Below, piece after piece: positions 1-11,604 of a stretch of DNA of 64,000 nt (the stretch's first letter is position 1; every line of letters begins with the position of its first letter). Source of the stretch: Galeopsis tetrahit (lineage: Eukaryota; Streptophyta; Magnoliopsida; Lamiales; Lamiaceae); the NCBI GenBank assembly GCA_963675135.1, contig OY776129.1, positions 74,989,348 to 75,053,347 of the forward strand, in the 5' to 3' direction. Under the pieces are notes generated by a model. That model saw only the letters and a program-made list of their open reading frames with translations. It was not told where the DNA came from and did not search any database. A program made the position numbers and the translations under genes.

Positions 1-453
1 TTCTCGTTAATTTGACATGTATGGTAACGTTTTTACCAAATATAAACAAAACAACTTCCATCTATCCTAATTCTTAGTTCATGAATTGTAGTTCAATTTA
101 CCTCATATTCTTTGTCCATTAAATATAGTCTCATACACATTATGGAAACTACACCCTTCAATTCATTACTTAATTACTCAATTTGTCATTTTTTATTCAT
201 AAACAATCACTTTATTCACAATGGAACCCACAATACCCTATAATACCATTACTTTATATCTACATTTTTCTTAAAACTTGTGTTTCTCTTCAATGGGTCT
301 ACATTTGGTGGATGAATGGAGTACTACATATCCATCCAATACACATTAGTATATAATATATCAAAGTAATTTTTTCATTGTCTGCATAAAGGAAATGATT
401 ATGTCAGAGCAGTGGTTTTTTTTTTTTTTTATACGGGGATCAATCTCATTATT

Positions 454-790
454 CACTAGTAAGTAGACATGACGGTTTTTAACCGACAAACCGTCAGTTA
501 CGGTTCAAAAATCGAACCGTAATGGGAAAATGGCGGTTCGGTTTCGGTTGCAAGTTTTGGCAAACCGAAACTGCCGGTTTGCCGTTTTTTTTTAATACAC
601 AATTCTTATATTTTTTATGTATAAATTTAAGTTATATTATTTTTATTAAATTCTAGTAATGTAGTTTCTAAAAAAACGGAGAGAGAAAGAAAAAAAGAAA
701 AGAAAACCGCCGAATCGTCGATTCGATTTCGATTTTGCCAAACCGTAACCGCCGATTTTGTCCTATTGAACATGTCTACTAGCAAGGGTG
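454..790. mobile_element. Small MITE-like inverted repeat element, possibly hAT-like
   Basis: The left end has AGTAGACATG and the right end CATGTCTACT in inverted orientation. Between them are many copies of the ACCGAAACCG / CGGTTTCGGT motif on both strands. This pattern of repeated 'ACGGTTTGCCGG' blocks is common in short non-autonomous DNA transposons of plants. I could not find a clean target-site duplication, so both ends and the superfamily are uncertain. A related fragment lies near 41445-41545. Confidence 0.4.
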
Positions 791-3216
791 ACAATAAGGA
801 AAAGAAGAAGAATAACAAGTTTTTCTAAGTAAGTGTCAATTTTATGTTTCATTTTAAGAATATTTTTTTGAACCGATTACAAAATCAAATTAATACATAA
901 AATAACTCAAGATCTTCAATTCACATCGAATCAAATTAAGAGAGCTATCCAAAATCAGTTGTGATGAAAGTGGGGGAGACAAGTGTACCTTTACCCCAAT
1001 AACTACCATGCACGAAAATAAACTAACAAAAATAAGTTTCATAAAAGAAAAAAACAACGACGGAAGTGGAAAGTTTCATAAAAAAGAGGAGTCTTACTCA
1101 AGAAATGTGATCGCACCATACAATAAAAATGCATAAACAACATAAATATCAAAAGAGGTATAACAAACTAGCACGACAAAAGGGCTGCAACAAACCAGCG
1201 CAACAAAAGGACTACAACAAACAAACAAAAAATGTCTAACAACAAACAAGAACATAAAAAAATAAAACACTAAATAAGGTTAAACAGATCGATCTATCAA
1301 TCAACTACCCTAAGAACGCCGTCTTTTAAAAAGATTGAATTGTTGGTCCGAACTACAATACTAAAAAAAACTATAGTTAAAAGAGCCGGTGACAGAGGCG
1401 AGTGTTAACGGTGATAGTGATGTCTTTTTAGAGAAAGATTTTCTCTCCAATGGCTAGTCACTTGGTGGAAGAAAAAAGAGGAGGGTAGAGATGGTGATAG
1501 TAAAGAGTAGCTCTATCATTTTAAGAATAATTTGAATACTAATATATATTTTTTTTACTAAAAGTATTAATTAACTCAAAAAAAGTACTATTAATACAGC
1601 TAAAATATGTAAAAACAGCTTTAATAATTTTTTATTTTAGAGCGGTTTAAAATCGAAAAAGAATCCAAAACAAATTTTGATTGAGCTGCTCCTCCACTTG
1701 TAATCTGTGAGCACAGGCACACAATGCCATTTACGCGCATAGAGAAGGTGTAATTGACACCGAAATTCTGAGTAAATTACGATTCCACCATTTTGGACAG
1801 CTGGAATTTCGGGATTATGTTTCCGTTTCCCGGTTTCCACCCCCTTTCTCTCTTTCCTAAGGTGCTTTTTTTTTTTTTTACCGTTAATTTCGTTTGCTTT
1901 TTTAAAAGTCGAGAAAAAATGATTGTTCACTTAGATCAAGGACTTTTAAGGGCAGTAACGTCATTTTACCTGTTGGTAGTTAAAGTGCAACTATGCGGGC
2001 CTAGCGACATTAAGTTAAGTAAATTTCAAGCCAATGTTTTGAACTTGTATTAATTAAAGCGTATCGCCTAAATATTTGGGCAACTGTAACAATTTGTATT
2101 AATAAATAATAATGGATATATATATTTGGACAATTGTAACAACCATTTGAACTTGTAATAATATCGCATATCGCCTAAATATAGTTTCTGGAAAATTGTG
2201 TAACCAATTATATATGCCTTCGGAGCTAAATTATAAGATTAATCAATTAAGAATGATAGTATCAATTTTAGAACACACACAAAAAAGTAATTGATTGAGA
2301 TTTTGAGTAATAATTTCGTAAATTTTTATTATAAATTAATAAATAAATTGATTAGATTGTATGTACGTATGTGCACTATTAAAAGTAATAAAATTTTATA
2401 TGAAATTGTGAATATTAGTTTAAATGAAGTTTTATTTTAGGGGTGCGAAATTTATTATCCAAAACAAAAAATGTGAAAGTTTTTCCTAGATGGAAGGAAT
2501 ATCAAATAAGAGAGGAAAGAGAATAGAAAAAATAAATGTGTGAGGGAAAAAGATATTCTTAATTAAATAAAAGATTGCTTTGAAATACATATAGAAGTAA
2601 ATTAGAAAAAAAAAAGTGAAGAAATAATTAAAATGATAGTAATTTGTAAAAAAAAAATATTACATCTAAATTGACAGTTAATATGAAAAAAAACATTTCA
2701 TAAATTACCAAATGCATTCAAATCATCAGATTTAGCTATACTTTTTAAAGATATTGTTTCTGGAAGAAATAATCATTTTGTGGGTGCTTAATTAGGTTGG
2801 GATGGGTAGAGCTAAGAAATGAAGGGAAAATATGAAAAATTGGTGTTTGACGTATGTGTATATTTGACACCTCAAAAGTGATAGAACTGGTTATTTGAGT
2901 GGTACAACTTTTATTCTATAGTATACTACGAAAATTAAATCATTTTCATATTTCTTTAAAAAAATAATTAATTAAGGAGTATAATTTAGAGAAGAAGTCA
3001 ACAATGTAATGTTTTTAATAAAAGAAGGTAAAATTTGATTCCATTCCTAAAAAAATTGGACAAAAAATCAAATAAAATTAATGATTTTAATAGTCATTCT
3101 CGTTCCAATCATCACTACTGTCATTGATATTAATTAAATAATAAAACTTATGTTTATATTATTACTCCTTGCCCAGGATAAACAGGAAAACTTATTGTCA
3201 ATGAGGAAGAACATAT

Positions 3217-3241
3217 TATTATTATTATTATTATTATTATT
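3217..3241. repeat. (ATT)n microsatellite
   Basis: About eight uninterrupted ATT units lie in non-coding DNA. No function can be inferred. Confidence 0.8.
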
Positions 3242-6155
3242 TGTTAAGCTATAGTCTTTAATTCATGGGCAGTTCCCATTATCATGATTAAAGCATGGAA
3301 AATTAGGTGAACTAGAAGATCCTAAGTGCTGGTATAACTGCTCTACACCACATTTCAACTTATAAGCTTAAGTATGAGTTTAATACGGAGTATTTGTATC
3401 ACAATCATTTGTGATTTATGTGGCCCATAATTTGATACCTCTTTTTTTTTTTTTTTGTAGTACTAATATTTCCTGTTCGCTAAGGAATGCGTAATTTGCT
3501 AATCCATGATTATGATTATTTTTTACAATTAATAAATTTTATTTTAGAAAGTAATTTTTTATATCATGTATACTTGTTTTAATTTCAGAATTTGGTATAT
3601 AATTGCATTTTTGTCTTGATTATATTCTTTTCATATATTGCAAACTTTAATAAATCGTAGTAATTAATTTATATCATTATTTTTTATACATTACTATTTT
3701 TTTATGTTATTATTTTATATGATTCTTTTATTTATATAGGTCACTATCGTGTATCCCATTCTGCGTATGTCAAAGAAGTATTGGAGGAGAGCATAAAGAC
3801 AACTCAACGGCATATTGTTTGTCGACTAAATTTAGAATTTACTTTTGTTGTTTGTAGTATATCAATTTATTTGAGGTAACCCAAAAGTTTATTCCCGCTT
3901 TGTTCAGGATTTATTATGATTAATTTATCTAAAAAACAATACTAATCTATAGATAATACGTTATTATCTTATGATAGATGCATACGGAATAAAGCACTCC
4001 TTCTCATCCAATATTGACTTTCCCACTTTTGTTTAACGGAACGTTTTACAATAAATTTTTCATATCATATGAATTGTACTAAATTTATAGTCGTATCATA
4101 TTTTTTTTGTTCTTTTGAAAGTTATCAATTTTGTAATTTTGATGTATCACTGGTTTTTTTTTACAAAACTCACTATCTCTATGACTCTATTTATCTTTTT
4201 TTTTTTTCCTATCTCTATCTACCCCTACATATGTAATATTATATTACTTGATGAATGTGAAAAAGATAAATGAACAACTTTCGATGGAACTAAGGAAGTA
4301 CTTCATTTTATATCTATCTATTACTCCGTATTTTTTATCTTCCAATCACATGTACTAGAATTATTAAATTAGTATTATATTTCTTAATAAACTAAAAAAA
4401 GGGAAAAAAATATAGTTGAATGGATGGAGTATGTTTTAATATAATAGTCCTGCAAATCACACTCAAACAAATCGCATGCGGTGTTTAGTTAAAGTCAACT
4501 TAAAGTAAATACTCCATAAAGCTATGTTTGAATTTGTAGACGTCAATAATCACATTGGTATACTAATAATTCGATTTAAAAAAAATAAAAAATTAAAGGA
4601 TTCTTGGTCATTATGGAAGTGGTTAGTGCATGTTGCCATTACGAAAGGAAAGACCACGAAAAGGATTTTTAGATTATTTAATTGGATATAGCAAGCAACA
4701 AGTAGTAGAGTATAAAACAAGGCAGGTCACCTGCAAATCAATTAACTATTATTTGACCTTAGCTTGAGATTATGTAGTATTTTTTATGGATCCAATTTAA
4801 TTAGTACTGGAGTTACTTAGTTTAATTACAATTTCCAATGACTCTTAACTCTTCAAAACTTATTTTATACTCCTATGAAGTGCAAAAATTATTAAATTAG
4901 TTGTGCCTGTAAGTAGTAATTAATCCAGAACAAATTAAAGTTTTCAGTGGGTAATTAATGATGGTCTCATAGTCATTACCTTAAAAGATAAGTCATAATT
5001 AATGCCACGTTCTGCATGATCATTAAAGAAATTAAGATTAATGTAATTAAATCAACCCACTTAATGTAAAACCACATAAACACAGATGAATTCAAGTGAG
5101 TTCTTATCAAATTGGTGAAAATCTAAACTATGTAAATGCATTTTCACCGTATTACCCACTAATTTATCCACAAACTTGTAAATCAACTCACTAATTATAG
5201 CGAATCTACTATAAGAAAAGAAAAGAAAAGAGAAAAGGCATTTATCTATCCGAATAATTGGGCCATCAAGGGCCAACCACACCTTTTTTCGTGCAAAAAT
5301 TAAAAGAAGAAAACGATGTATATTTGAGTTTTTGGTTTAAATTTTTATGAAATTAGTATCCGCATTTTACGCGTAACTAAATATTCGAACCGTACATTTA
5401 AAGTATTCTATATTTTCATTTTATAAAATCTCTATTATTTCACTAGTGAAATTTTTATTTTTTGCATGAGTTCAATCTTTATAGAAAACAAAAAAAACGA
5501 CTTGATTATTCAACTATGTTGCCGAAGTTCAGCCCAACTAGAAGCTAGTATGTTACAAGTATATACGAATTCTACTCAAATATATACCCAAAGTAGCCCT
5601 ATCCAGTAATTTGTCTTAATAAGAAGGTTTGGATGGTCGGATCGGGTCGTTTAATGGATAGACAATTCATAATCCACAATCTTGACTTGTGCACAACTGG
5701 AAAAACACATCACATGAACAAGAAGTTCCAAGCACCTTCAATTTTATGGATTGACTTACACATCACTGGTAGATGTATTTCGCTATCACCATTAAATACA
5801 CCACACCGTTATTATCTACACATACATAAAAAAAAATAATATATATACGTATTGTGGCGTGCGTGTAATGTAAATATACAAGTATCTACCATCCATTTGA
5901 ATATTACACATGCACATATAGAATATTATAATATCAAACCGCATTTGAATATGATGAAAATTTAAATTTGGTTGATTAGACAAACCAGAAAGCTTTTTCA
6001 GATCACAAATATTGTTATATATAGATCAACTCATCATATTCTCTGCCAAAAGAAACACCACATTTAACAACAAAATTTGACAACCGGGAAAATCAACAGA
6101 TTTTGGTTCTTCATTTATACATCTGTTGCTTGATGTCGATAAAAAAACACTGGGA

Positions 6156-9113
6156 TCATGCAGCATCATTGGCAGGAAGTGGAGTTTCGATATTTGAAGG
6201 CATTAGTATATTGAAGCCATCTGCAGCTGTGGATATGATCATTCCAGGTATTTGTGAATGCCAATGGAGTTCTTTCAAGTCCTTCTGGCCCTGCAGAATC
6301 AAAAATAAACTTGAGGCTATACTGTGTATGACCCTTTACGGAGATGTTAAAATGACAACACATTACCTGATGAACAAAGAGAAGTTGTGGCGGCAAGTCT
6401 GTGGGGGCATTTACTTGCTCTTTTGTCTGAGCTTTAAACTCGGCTTCCTCTTCTTCATCTCTCTCAAGCGAAAGATCCCATACTCTGAAGAATAGAAATA
6501 ATGCAAGTTAGCTTCTCAAGAAACATGATATTTCCCCATCTAGAGAGGTTTTCTTACGTTAGTTGATTGTCTGACGAAGTTACTGCCAAGGTGGAGGCCT
6601 CATGCGGGCTCCACTCAATGGATGTAATTGGATGCTTGTGATAATCAAAGCGTGCAACTACCGAATCTGCTTCCTGTGCAAGGAAAAAGGCAGTCAGTTG
6701 AGAGAAAGAGTGAGAGAGAGAGATGGTGATAAGATGCTGCACCACTGAATACCTTGATCAATCTTAGATCTCGGATGGAAAATGTGCCATCATCACTACC
6801 AGATGCTAGCATACAGCTCGCCAGGCTAGTCAAAGAAAAAATAGCACAAATAAAGAAATCGGAAAGCATAGTATTAAAGTGTGGCTCCAAAAAAAGAACA
6901 GCGTACGCACCTGTTCCATGTTATAACATTCACATCTGCATCATGGGCTTTGATAGAAACTACAGGCGACTTCCCCGAACGAATATCCCAAATTGCAATG
7001 GTTCCATCAACTGAGCATGAAGCAAATACATGTGGTTCTGTAGGACTCCACTGCAAATCTTCAACACTGGCAGTATGACCAACGAAGGGCTTGGAGTCAA
7101 CATTCCATGTTGAATCAGACGTGGGCTCCCACAGATGAATAAAGTTCTTGCAGTCCCCTGCACGAATCAAAGCACCAAGTGTTGTAAGTAACGTAATCTG
7201 ATGCTCTTCAGCAATAAAAGGAAAACCCTTATCCAACTCTTGCATCGTGTTGTACCTGTGACGAGCCTTCCAGGAACAAGTGGACTCCAATCTATGGCAA
7301 AGCCTTCATCCTTGTGTCCAGTAAACTTAACTAAAGGAGCTTGATTGAACACGGTGGGTGGTCCATGAGCAGTTGATTCAGCCAATGCAGTTATATGAGA
7401 GCTGAAGTCCCAGACCTTTAGAGCATCAATTGTGTTAGGAAGGAAGCAGCTGACACTTATATAACACTACACGACCTTCACATTGGCAAAAAAAAACTTA
7501 CTTGAACATGACCAGAATCTGACCAAGTAGCACAAATATGAGGATGTTGTCGCATGGCCCTTATACGATTCACACCTCCTTCATGAGAGATGTTACGTAG
7601 CTGTAGATTCATTAAAGAGAAGGTGGTAAATGATTCAGAGGGTGGATATAAATTAAACTAAAACCCAACAGCAGCATAATATAAGTTTACCTGCAAAACT
7701 GGGGACCCAAATCCACCACTGCCCTCTTCATCATCCTCATCGCTGTCACTACTGTCACTCTCCGTGTCCATTTTAGGCACTAACTCACGTCTCTTCCCAG
7801 AAATATTTAGGATCTTAAATATTCCTATATAGTTCTTGGAGGGGTTGTCTGCCTGCCAAAATGGAAAATGTAACCTCAATTAATACAAAATATCAAGGAC
7901 AAGAGTCATCTTCTTAAACATGACATGGCAAATGGGCCAAACATGAAACATCAGAGTTCGATAAAGCTTCAGAACTATGGGTTGTTGAATTAGCGAACTA
8001 ATTTCAGGTTCTAAAACCAAACATCATCTGGTTATTAAATATTAATAGAGATTATATCAACAAAGTTACAACTTGTATGGTTTTAGCAGCTGTATACCAT
8101 CTGTACTCAGAGATAGCTAAATCATCGTCCACACGGATAAGTTAAAAATCATAAAATAAAAATGGGCAAATTCAAAAATCACCTGTGTCCCAGCAACGCC
8201 ATACACAGTATGTGGAAAATCAGTGCGCACCAACCCCAAGGAATCACGCAATATATCAAAACTGGTCCACATTAAAAATATATTATTAGGTTACATGAAC
8301 ATACATCCTTAAAAACAAGAATTAACAAAGATAAGTATCGATGGAGAGACAACAGCAGTACATGATATAGTGGGTAACAACCGTTGGTGCTCATAAGTGT
8401 ATCTGAAGTTCTCATGAACAAGCACGTCATATTCTAATAATACTAACATGCAAGTAATCACATACTTCATAGATATATGCAATGAGATATACATACAAAC
8501 TTCCTAGCTAGTAACACAATCACACCGTTCCTCAAGGGCCGTTTTAACTACAATTCCTCGCCCAACAACCAAACTAATACAAACCAAATGAATTATTTTA
8601 ACAATGAGTGATATAGAGATAAATAAATTATCATTCCCCACCTCCCACCATCCCCCAGAATAGAAAGAAGACACACACTCATTCGCGCAGAGAGAGAGAG
8701 AGAGAGAGAGGCAGAGAGCAGTATTGATGAAAAATGAATAAAATTAGATATTACCTCAAACAAGGCCATCCAATGTGAAAAGCATGATAAGAATTGTAAG
8801 CAGAAGGATCACACTGAAGCTCCTCTCCTTCCTCCAATTTATCTACACCCGGTTGCCATACCTTTGCCTCAACCGGAGGCTCCGGATTTGATGATGATCC
8901 TTCACCTTTCTTCGGGCCCTTTTTAAAATAAATCAATTATCAGCAGCGATTCAGGTGGAAATAAAACATAATGAAATGAATGAAATTGAAATCCCAGAGG
9001 AAAAACAAAATAATAATTGAACAAAAAAAAGTACTCAATTGGAATTCGTATACTGGATTTTGTACCTTGTTCTTGCGTTTTGCTTTTTTTGGATTCTTCA
9101 GGCTCCGGACCAT
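6156..9113 (-). CDS. GRWD1-like: Glutamate-rich WD40 repeat protein, GRWD1/Rrb1-like ribosome-biogenesis factor
   Basis: Eleven exons join in frame to about 466 codons: 9066-9113, 8755-8918, 8183-8261, 7691-7852, 7502-7600, 7256-7415, 6911-7157, 6753-6825, 6558-6673, 6367-6484 and 6156-6290. The start MVRSLKNPKKAKRKNK is a basic, nucleolar-type tail. Next comes the family hallmark PCLSFDILRDSLG with FPHTVYGVAGTQ, then an acidic DSDEDDEEGSGGFG stretch (exon 4), then WD40 repeats (HLWEPTSDSTW, FASCSVDGTIAIWDIR, ASGSDDGTFSIRDLR, SSDNQLTVWDLS). The end GQKDLKELHWH...DGFNILMPSNI is typical of plant GRWD1 (Arabidopsis At2g19540 type). The yeast and human relatives (Rrb1, GRWD1) chaperone ribosomal protein L3 (uL3) and act in 60S assembly in the nucleolus; that role is inferred from the family. 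Length is normal and I see no frameshift. A transposon ends 224 bp upstream of the start codon. Confidence 0.93.
8689..8711. repeat. (GA)n microsatellite in an intron
   Basis: A run of about eleven AG units lies in intron 2 of the GRWD1-like gene, about 45 bp from the end of exon 2. Confidence 0.8.
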
Positions 9114-9336
9114 TTTCAATTTTTTGAGCTTACTGAAATGAAGGTTCGGGTCAGAAGACTCAGAACAATGGTGAGGAGCAGAAACGGATTTGCAGAGGGG
9201 TTTTGCTATTAGGGTTTATGGCATGACAGAGAATAATAGAAAAGCCCCAAAAATGTTATAACTGGGCCGGGCTAGTAAGTAAAACAAACAATTGGGCCTA
9301 CAATAAAAAGATTGTTGGGCTCTACAAAATATATTT

Positions 9337-10450
9337 GGGCGCGGCTAAAGGCACCCGGCGATCCTATGAATACACCCAGGAGAAGAGGACACACGCCAAT
9401 CGGATGAGGACACCCACGTGAAAAAACAAAAAATGCCCTCTTCAAATAAAACCTTCCTCTTCCTCTCCCTTTCTCATCCTCTCTCTTTCTCAAAAATTGA
9501 GACACCCACAGTCGCGCCGCCCTCCCTCTTCCACTCCGCCAACGCCGCCCTCCCCGTCGCGCCGCCCTCGTTCGCGGCCGCCCCCCTCCTCCCCACAGTC
9601 GCGGCCGCCGCCCTCCCTTCTCCCCTTCGTCGCGGCCGCCTCCTTTCTCCCCACAGACGCGGCCGCCGCCCACCCCCTCTTCCCCTTCGTCGCGGCCGCC
9701 CTCCCTCCTCCCCTCGTTCGCGGCTGCCCCCCTCCTCCCCTCGTTCGCGGCCGCCGCCCTCCCTCCTCCCCACAATCGCGGCCGCCGCCAACCCCCTCCT
9801 CCCCTCGCCGCCGCCGCTAACAACAGGTAAGTTTAGGTTTAGAAAAAATTAGGGTTTTCTGGGAAAAAAAAGTTAGGATTTTTTTTTAAGTTTGGGAATT
9901 ATTTTCGAACATAGCGCGTTTGTTTTGGAAAAAAATTCGAACAACTTGAGTTTGTTTTGGGAAAAATTTCGAACAAGATGTTCGATTTTTTTTTTTCGGA
10001 CAAATTTAAGTTGTTTTGAAATTTTTTTCGAACATACTGTGTTTGTTTTGGAAACAATTTCGAACAATTTGATTTTGTTTTGAAAAATTTTTCGAACAAA
10101 ATGTTCAATCTTTTTTTTCGAACATATTGAGTTTTTTTTTGAAATTTTTTTCGAACATGTTGAGTTTGTTTTGGAAAAAATTTCGAACATGTTTGTTTTG
10201 GAAATTTTTTCGAACAGTTAGTGTTTTGGATTAATTTTTGTTGCAATTTTGGAGTTTTTTTTGTTGAATGGTGGTGGTGGTGGTGGTGGAGAGGTGGAGG
10301 TGGTGAAATAGAATGAGTGGGTGTACTCATCCTTATTTTTTTCATAAATTTTAACCTAGGGGTATATTGGACATTTCACAGGTTCTGAAAGTTTAAAAAA
10401 ATGGTTGGTGGGTGTACTCATAGGAAATCTGGGTGCCTTTAGCCGCGCCC
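9337..10450 (+). mobile_element. Non-autonomous Mutator-like element, CGCGGCTAAAGGCAC family, copy 1
   Basis: The left end is GGGCGCGGCTAAAGGCACCC and the right end is its exact reverse complement. Both sides carry the 9-bp direct repeat AATATATTT (9328-9336 and 10451-10459), the Mutator-superfamily signature. In this orientation the order is: TIR, a CCTATGAATACACCC subterminal block, a G-box CACGTG at 9415-9420, a GC-rich block rich in CGGCCGCC (about 9500-9820), a splice-donor-like CAG|GTAAGT at 9826/9827, an array of TTCGAACA-containing units spaced by about 30-35 bp (about 9900-10220), and the right TIR. No transposase is present, so it would need one in trans. The long frames on both strands of the GC-rich block are low-complexity Pro/Ala/Arg and are not called as genes. 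Confidence 0.9.
9897..10220 (+). repeat. TTCGAACA tandem-like array inside Mutator-like copy 1
   Basis: About ten units of the general form TTCGAACAnnnTGnGTTTG, followed by TTTTGGAAA and T-runs, repeat roughly every 30-35 bp. The core TTCGAA is palindromic. The same array occurs in the other three copies of the family. Confidence 0.85.
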
Positions 10451-10459
10451 AATATATTT

Positions 10460-11604
10460 GGGTACGGTGATTTTTACCTCCTTTAATTGATATACTCCCC
10501 CTTTATTTATTATTTTAATAATGTTGAAAAATATCCACAAATGTCATTTTAGTAAAATTTCCAATAGTAGAAATACCCCATTAATATATACACTCCCTAG
10601 TAAATACAAACCCTAAATTTCTAATTTTAGTATATACACCACCTTCGTCCCATTAGTGTTGAAATCTCAGAACAAAAAAAATCAGAAATCTCATAAAAAA
10701 TACAAAATCTTATAAATCTGAAAAATAATACGGAGAGGAAAATTTGATCAATTACGACAAATTAGGGTCGAAATCTACACTAAACTTAGTGTCAAAATCT
10801 ACCCTTCGAGTAAAACTGAATTACATGAATTTAAATTTAAATAATTTAAAGTATATAAAAAAGAGTTGATTGTATTGAAATTTGTGATAATAGGTTTTTC
10901 AAAACCAGGTTTATTGAGTCAGATTCATCTTGATGTGTGGCTTAAAATGGTAAATCGAGTAACAAATAAAAAAAAAAAAAAAAAGTGAGCTCATATTAGG
11001 TTAAATGAATTTATGAGTTCAATTATTGTATTAAATGTATGGGTCCAACCCTCATAAATGAGGGTGAATGTTCCTTTTATAATGTTACATTTTATTGGAT
11101 TTGATCGTCGATCCTATTCCTAGCCCTCCCAATGACATCTGTTGCAGGATTCGATAGATTGTGGACAATTTAAATGGGTTGAGTGCTTTCAACAGGAATC
11201 GAACCCAGGTTGTTTGCCGGTTTGCTATGATACCATGAAAGAATTACGTCTCATCTAAAAGTTCGAACTTGTAGAGATGTGGAGAATTAATTCTTGTATA
11301 TTAATTCCTAACCAAAGGTGCATTTGAGCTCGAATTAGTGAAGAAAGTAGAACAATTATTCGAATCGAGGCAATTAGAATTAGTTGAAGGTCTTGAATGA
11401 GGGCACCAACTATATTAGTCAAACTTCTAGATGAGGCAACCAGCTAATCTTCATTAATGCAATAATGCTGTGAAGATAATTATTCAATCAAACTCTTCCC
11501 TCCAACAGGGATAACACAACACAGGACACAAAAGCTACAACTCCCAATATTTCTACAAAAAATTAACTCTATTCCCACCTTGAATTTCCAAAAAAGAAAA
11601 AGAA
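10460..11604. other. Intergenic region upstream of the receptor kinase
   Basis: This AT-rich stretch holds no gene. At 10470-10650 the sequence (bursts of TTTACCTCCTTTAATTGATA and ACTCCCCCTTTA) resembles the inside of the inverted-repeat element at 27596. At about 11190-11240, read on the minus strand, there is a GGTATCATAGC followed by AACCTGGGTTCGATTCC, which resembles the leader after a retrotransposon primer-binding site; this is probably an old fragment. The promoter of the kinase should lie in the last few hundred bases, but I cannot place its elements. Confidence 0.5.

Larger units (their letters stand above)
1..6155. other. AT-rich intergenic region, no supported gene
   Basis: I see no conserved coding sequence or RNA gene in this stretch. 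It is AT-rich, with poly-T runs and an (ATT)n microsatellite near 3217-3240. One repeat element near its start is listed separately. The short open frames at about 1637-2053, 5061-5282 and 5633-5839 have no recognisable domain and look like chance frames. The last few hundred bases lie 3' of the GRWD1-like gene and probably hold its 3' UTR. Confidence 0.6.

Noticed and set aside
1637..2053. 97- and 86-codon frames on opposite strands
   Set aside because: No domain, no splice context and no start context; chance frames in a slightly GC-richer stretch.
6103..7385. Plus-strand frames and alternative minus-strand frames across the GRWD1-like gene
   Set aside because: They cross introns or run antisense to recognised WD40 exons.
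9272..9852. Overlapping long open frames on both strands, Pro/Ala/Arg-rich, 105-183 codons
   Set aside because: They come from the GC-rich low-complexity block of a transposon; all frames are open because of base composition and no domain is visible. The same holds for 26994-27580, 30734-31132 and 58609-59166.
9873..10345. Open frames of Lys/Asn/Phe-rich repeats (such as FSKTNSTCSKK)
   Set aside because: They are translations of the TTCGAACA array and appear in every copy, in both orientations. They are not a protein family.
11190..11240. Minus-strand GGTATCATAGC with CTGGGTTCGATTCC, looking like a tRNA T-arm or a primer-binding site
   Set aside because: No cloverleaf can be drawn around it; most likely a decayed retrotransposon leader, and no LTRs were found.
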